The notes under the pieces: generated by a model
What the model was told of the DNA's origin: nothing
What the model saw: only the letters and a program-made list of their open reading frames with translations
Database searches by the model: none
In this document: positions 17,590 through 18,124 of the stretch, piece after piece
Position numbering within the stretch: the first letter of the stretch is position 1
Layout of the letters: every line of letters begins with the position of its first letter
Assembly (NCBI GenBank): GCA_023627715.1
Contig: JAMAHW010000198.1
Span: 1 to 18,124, forward strand
DNA length: 18,124 bases
Direction: 5' to 3'
Source: Periconia sp. R9002
Taxonomy: Eukaryota; Ascomycota; Dothideomycetes; Pleosporales; Periconiaceae
Translations under genes and position numbers: made by a program

Positions 17590-18048
17590 ATGCTTTTGGC
17601 TGTCATAGTGTCTTCGATAACTCTCGTTGTTATTCTTGGTGAACGCTTCGGAATCAAAGTGGCGCTTGTCGGGGCAGTACTATCATTTTCACCCGTTACT
17701 TTTTTACTTATTTCTGGACGAGGGTATTATATCACCAACGGTATGTGGAAATCGAACAAATTCTGGAATTAAGCTGACAGTCAAGACATGAGCATATCGG
17801 CGGCAGAGTCTGTCATAATGTTACTGGAGGCGGTGGTCACGGGGCAATCCTTTTCATTTGTCTTATTTGACAAGTTCCCTTCTTTTACGATGATGTTTCC
17901 TGTAGCAATCTGGTGTGTTTGTTCTTGTCTCTGGAACTCCTGGAGGTTCTCTATTGAAACGCTTATAACCAATTTGCAAATTCCTATCTGGTTATATTTT
18001 GCGAAGAAATTAGGATTCGACCCGAGCAGATTTCGGAGACGGAGATGA
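17590..18048 (+). CDS. Small membrane protein, about four TM segments
   Basis: Two exons, 17590-17740 and 17786-18048, give 137 aa. The 45-nt intron has donor GTATGT, branch GCTGAC and acceptor TCAAG; the nearer CAG at 17780 would lead to a stop within three codons. Hydrophobic segments lie near residues 3-18, 22-42, 57-77 and 85-105. A basic end (FDPSRFRRRR) is probably cytoplasmic. It is shorter than the other membrane proteins in the window and shows no known domain. The reading frame ends before a G-run at 18069-18080. Confidence 0.55.
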
Positions 18049-18068
18049 TAAGGGAAAGGGCGGCAGGA

Positions 18069-18080
18069 GGGGGGGGGGGG
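18069..18080. repeat. G-homopolymer run near right edge
   Basis: Twelve consecutive G bases lie 21 bp after the stop codon of the last gene. It could be a simple homopolymer or, by analogy with the C-run arrays, the start of an inverted copy beyond the window. There is too little sequence to tell. Confidence 0.7.
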
Positions 18081-18124
18081 TTACGCAGTCTAGGGGATAT
18101 TTCAACAATCTCACCCCTAATATC

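Overview
The window looks like a stretch of a compact filamentous-fungal nuclear genome, most likely a basidiomycete (Agaricomycetes). The evidence is GT-AG introns of about 39-54 nt (one of 83 nt) with fungal branch points such as CTAAC, CTGAC and CTAAT, TATA boxes before several genes, short intergenic gaps, and gene types (fungal-style multi-finger protein, secreted HSW protein, orphan 7-TM proteins) typical of such fungi. I see no rRNA, tRNA, CRISPR array or recognisable transposon. All intron-exon models here were worked out by eye from splice signals and frame continuity.

Layout. The left edge (1-1042, +) carries the 3' part of a cysteine/histidine finger protein. A small protein with a degenerate MADS-like segment follows (1566-2036, +). 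Next is a divergent pair: a secreted protein that starts with His after its signal peptide, resembling DUF7492/LPMO-type proteins (2109-2858, -), and a 301-aa polytopic membrane protein (3271-4224, +). A 29-bp palindrome-bearing minisatellite (about 4612-4823) lies just before a four-exon orphan gene (4891-5989, +). A probable minus-strand gene (6034-6690) contains an 11-bp repeat. Two more genes with about seven hydrophobic segments follow, 7207-8246 (+, with an 18-bp coding minisatellite) and 8944-10097 (-).

From 10.2 to 14.8 kb, two convergent gene pairs (10742-11643 with 11611-12167, and 12595-13176 with 13152-14614) overlap tail to tail by 33 and 25 bp inside coding sequence. The last of these is an alpha/beta hydrolase of the HSL/arylacetamide-deacetylase type. 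This block is bracketed by two C-run minisatellites that share a 23-nt core length plus a C-run. Each lies between two divergently transcribed genes. At 14913-17132 is a 666-aa orphan protein made of two tandem copies of one module, with the intron layout of the two copies preserved. A small four-segment membrane protein gene (17590-18048) closes the window.

How the genes may fit together: no metabolic pathway is evident. The window is dominated by lineage-restricted orphan genes, including three 7-TM-like proteins, two possible regulators and two enzyme-like proteins (one secreted). The two most notable patterns are the tandem arrays placed in promoters or coding tails and the internally duplicated gene. 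Joint function of the neighbours is only a guess.
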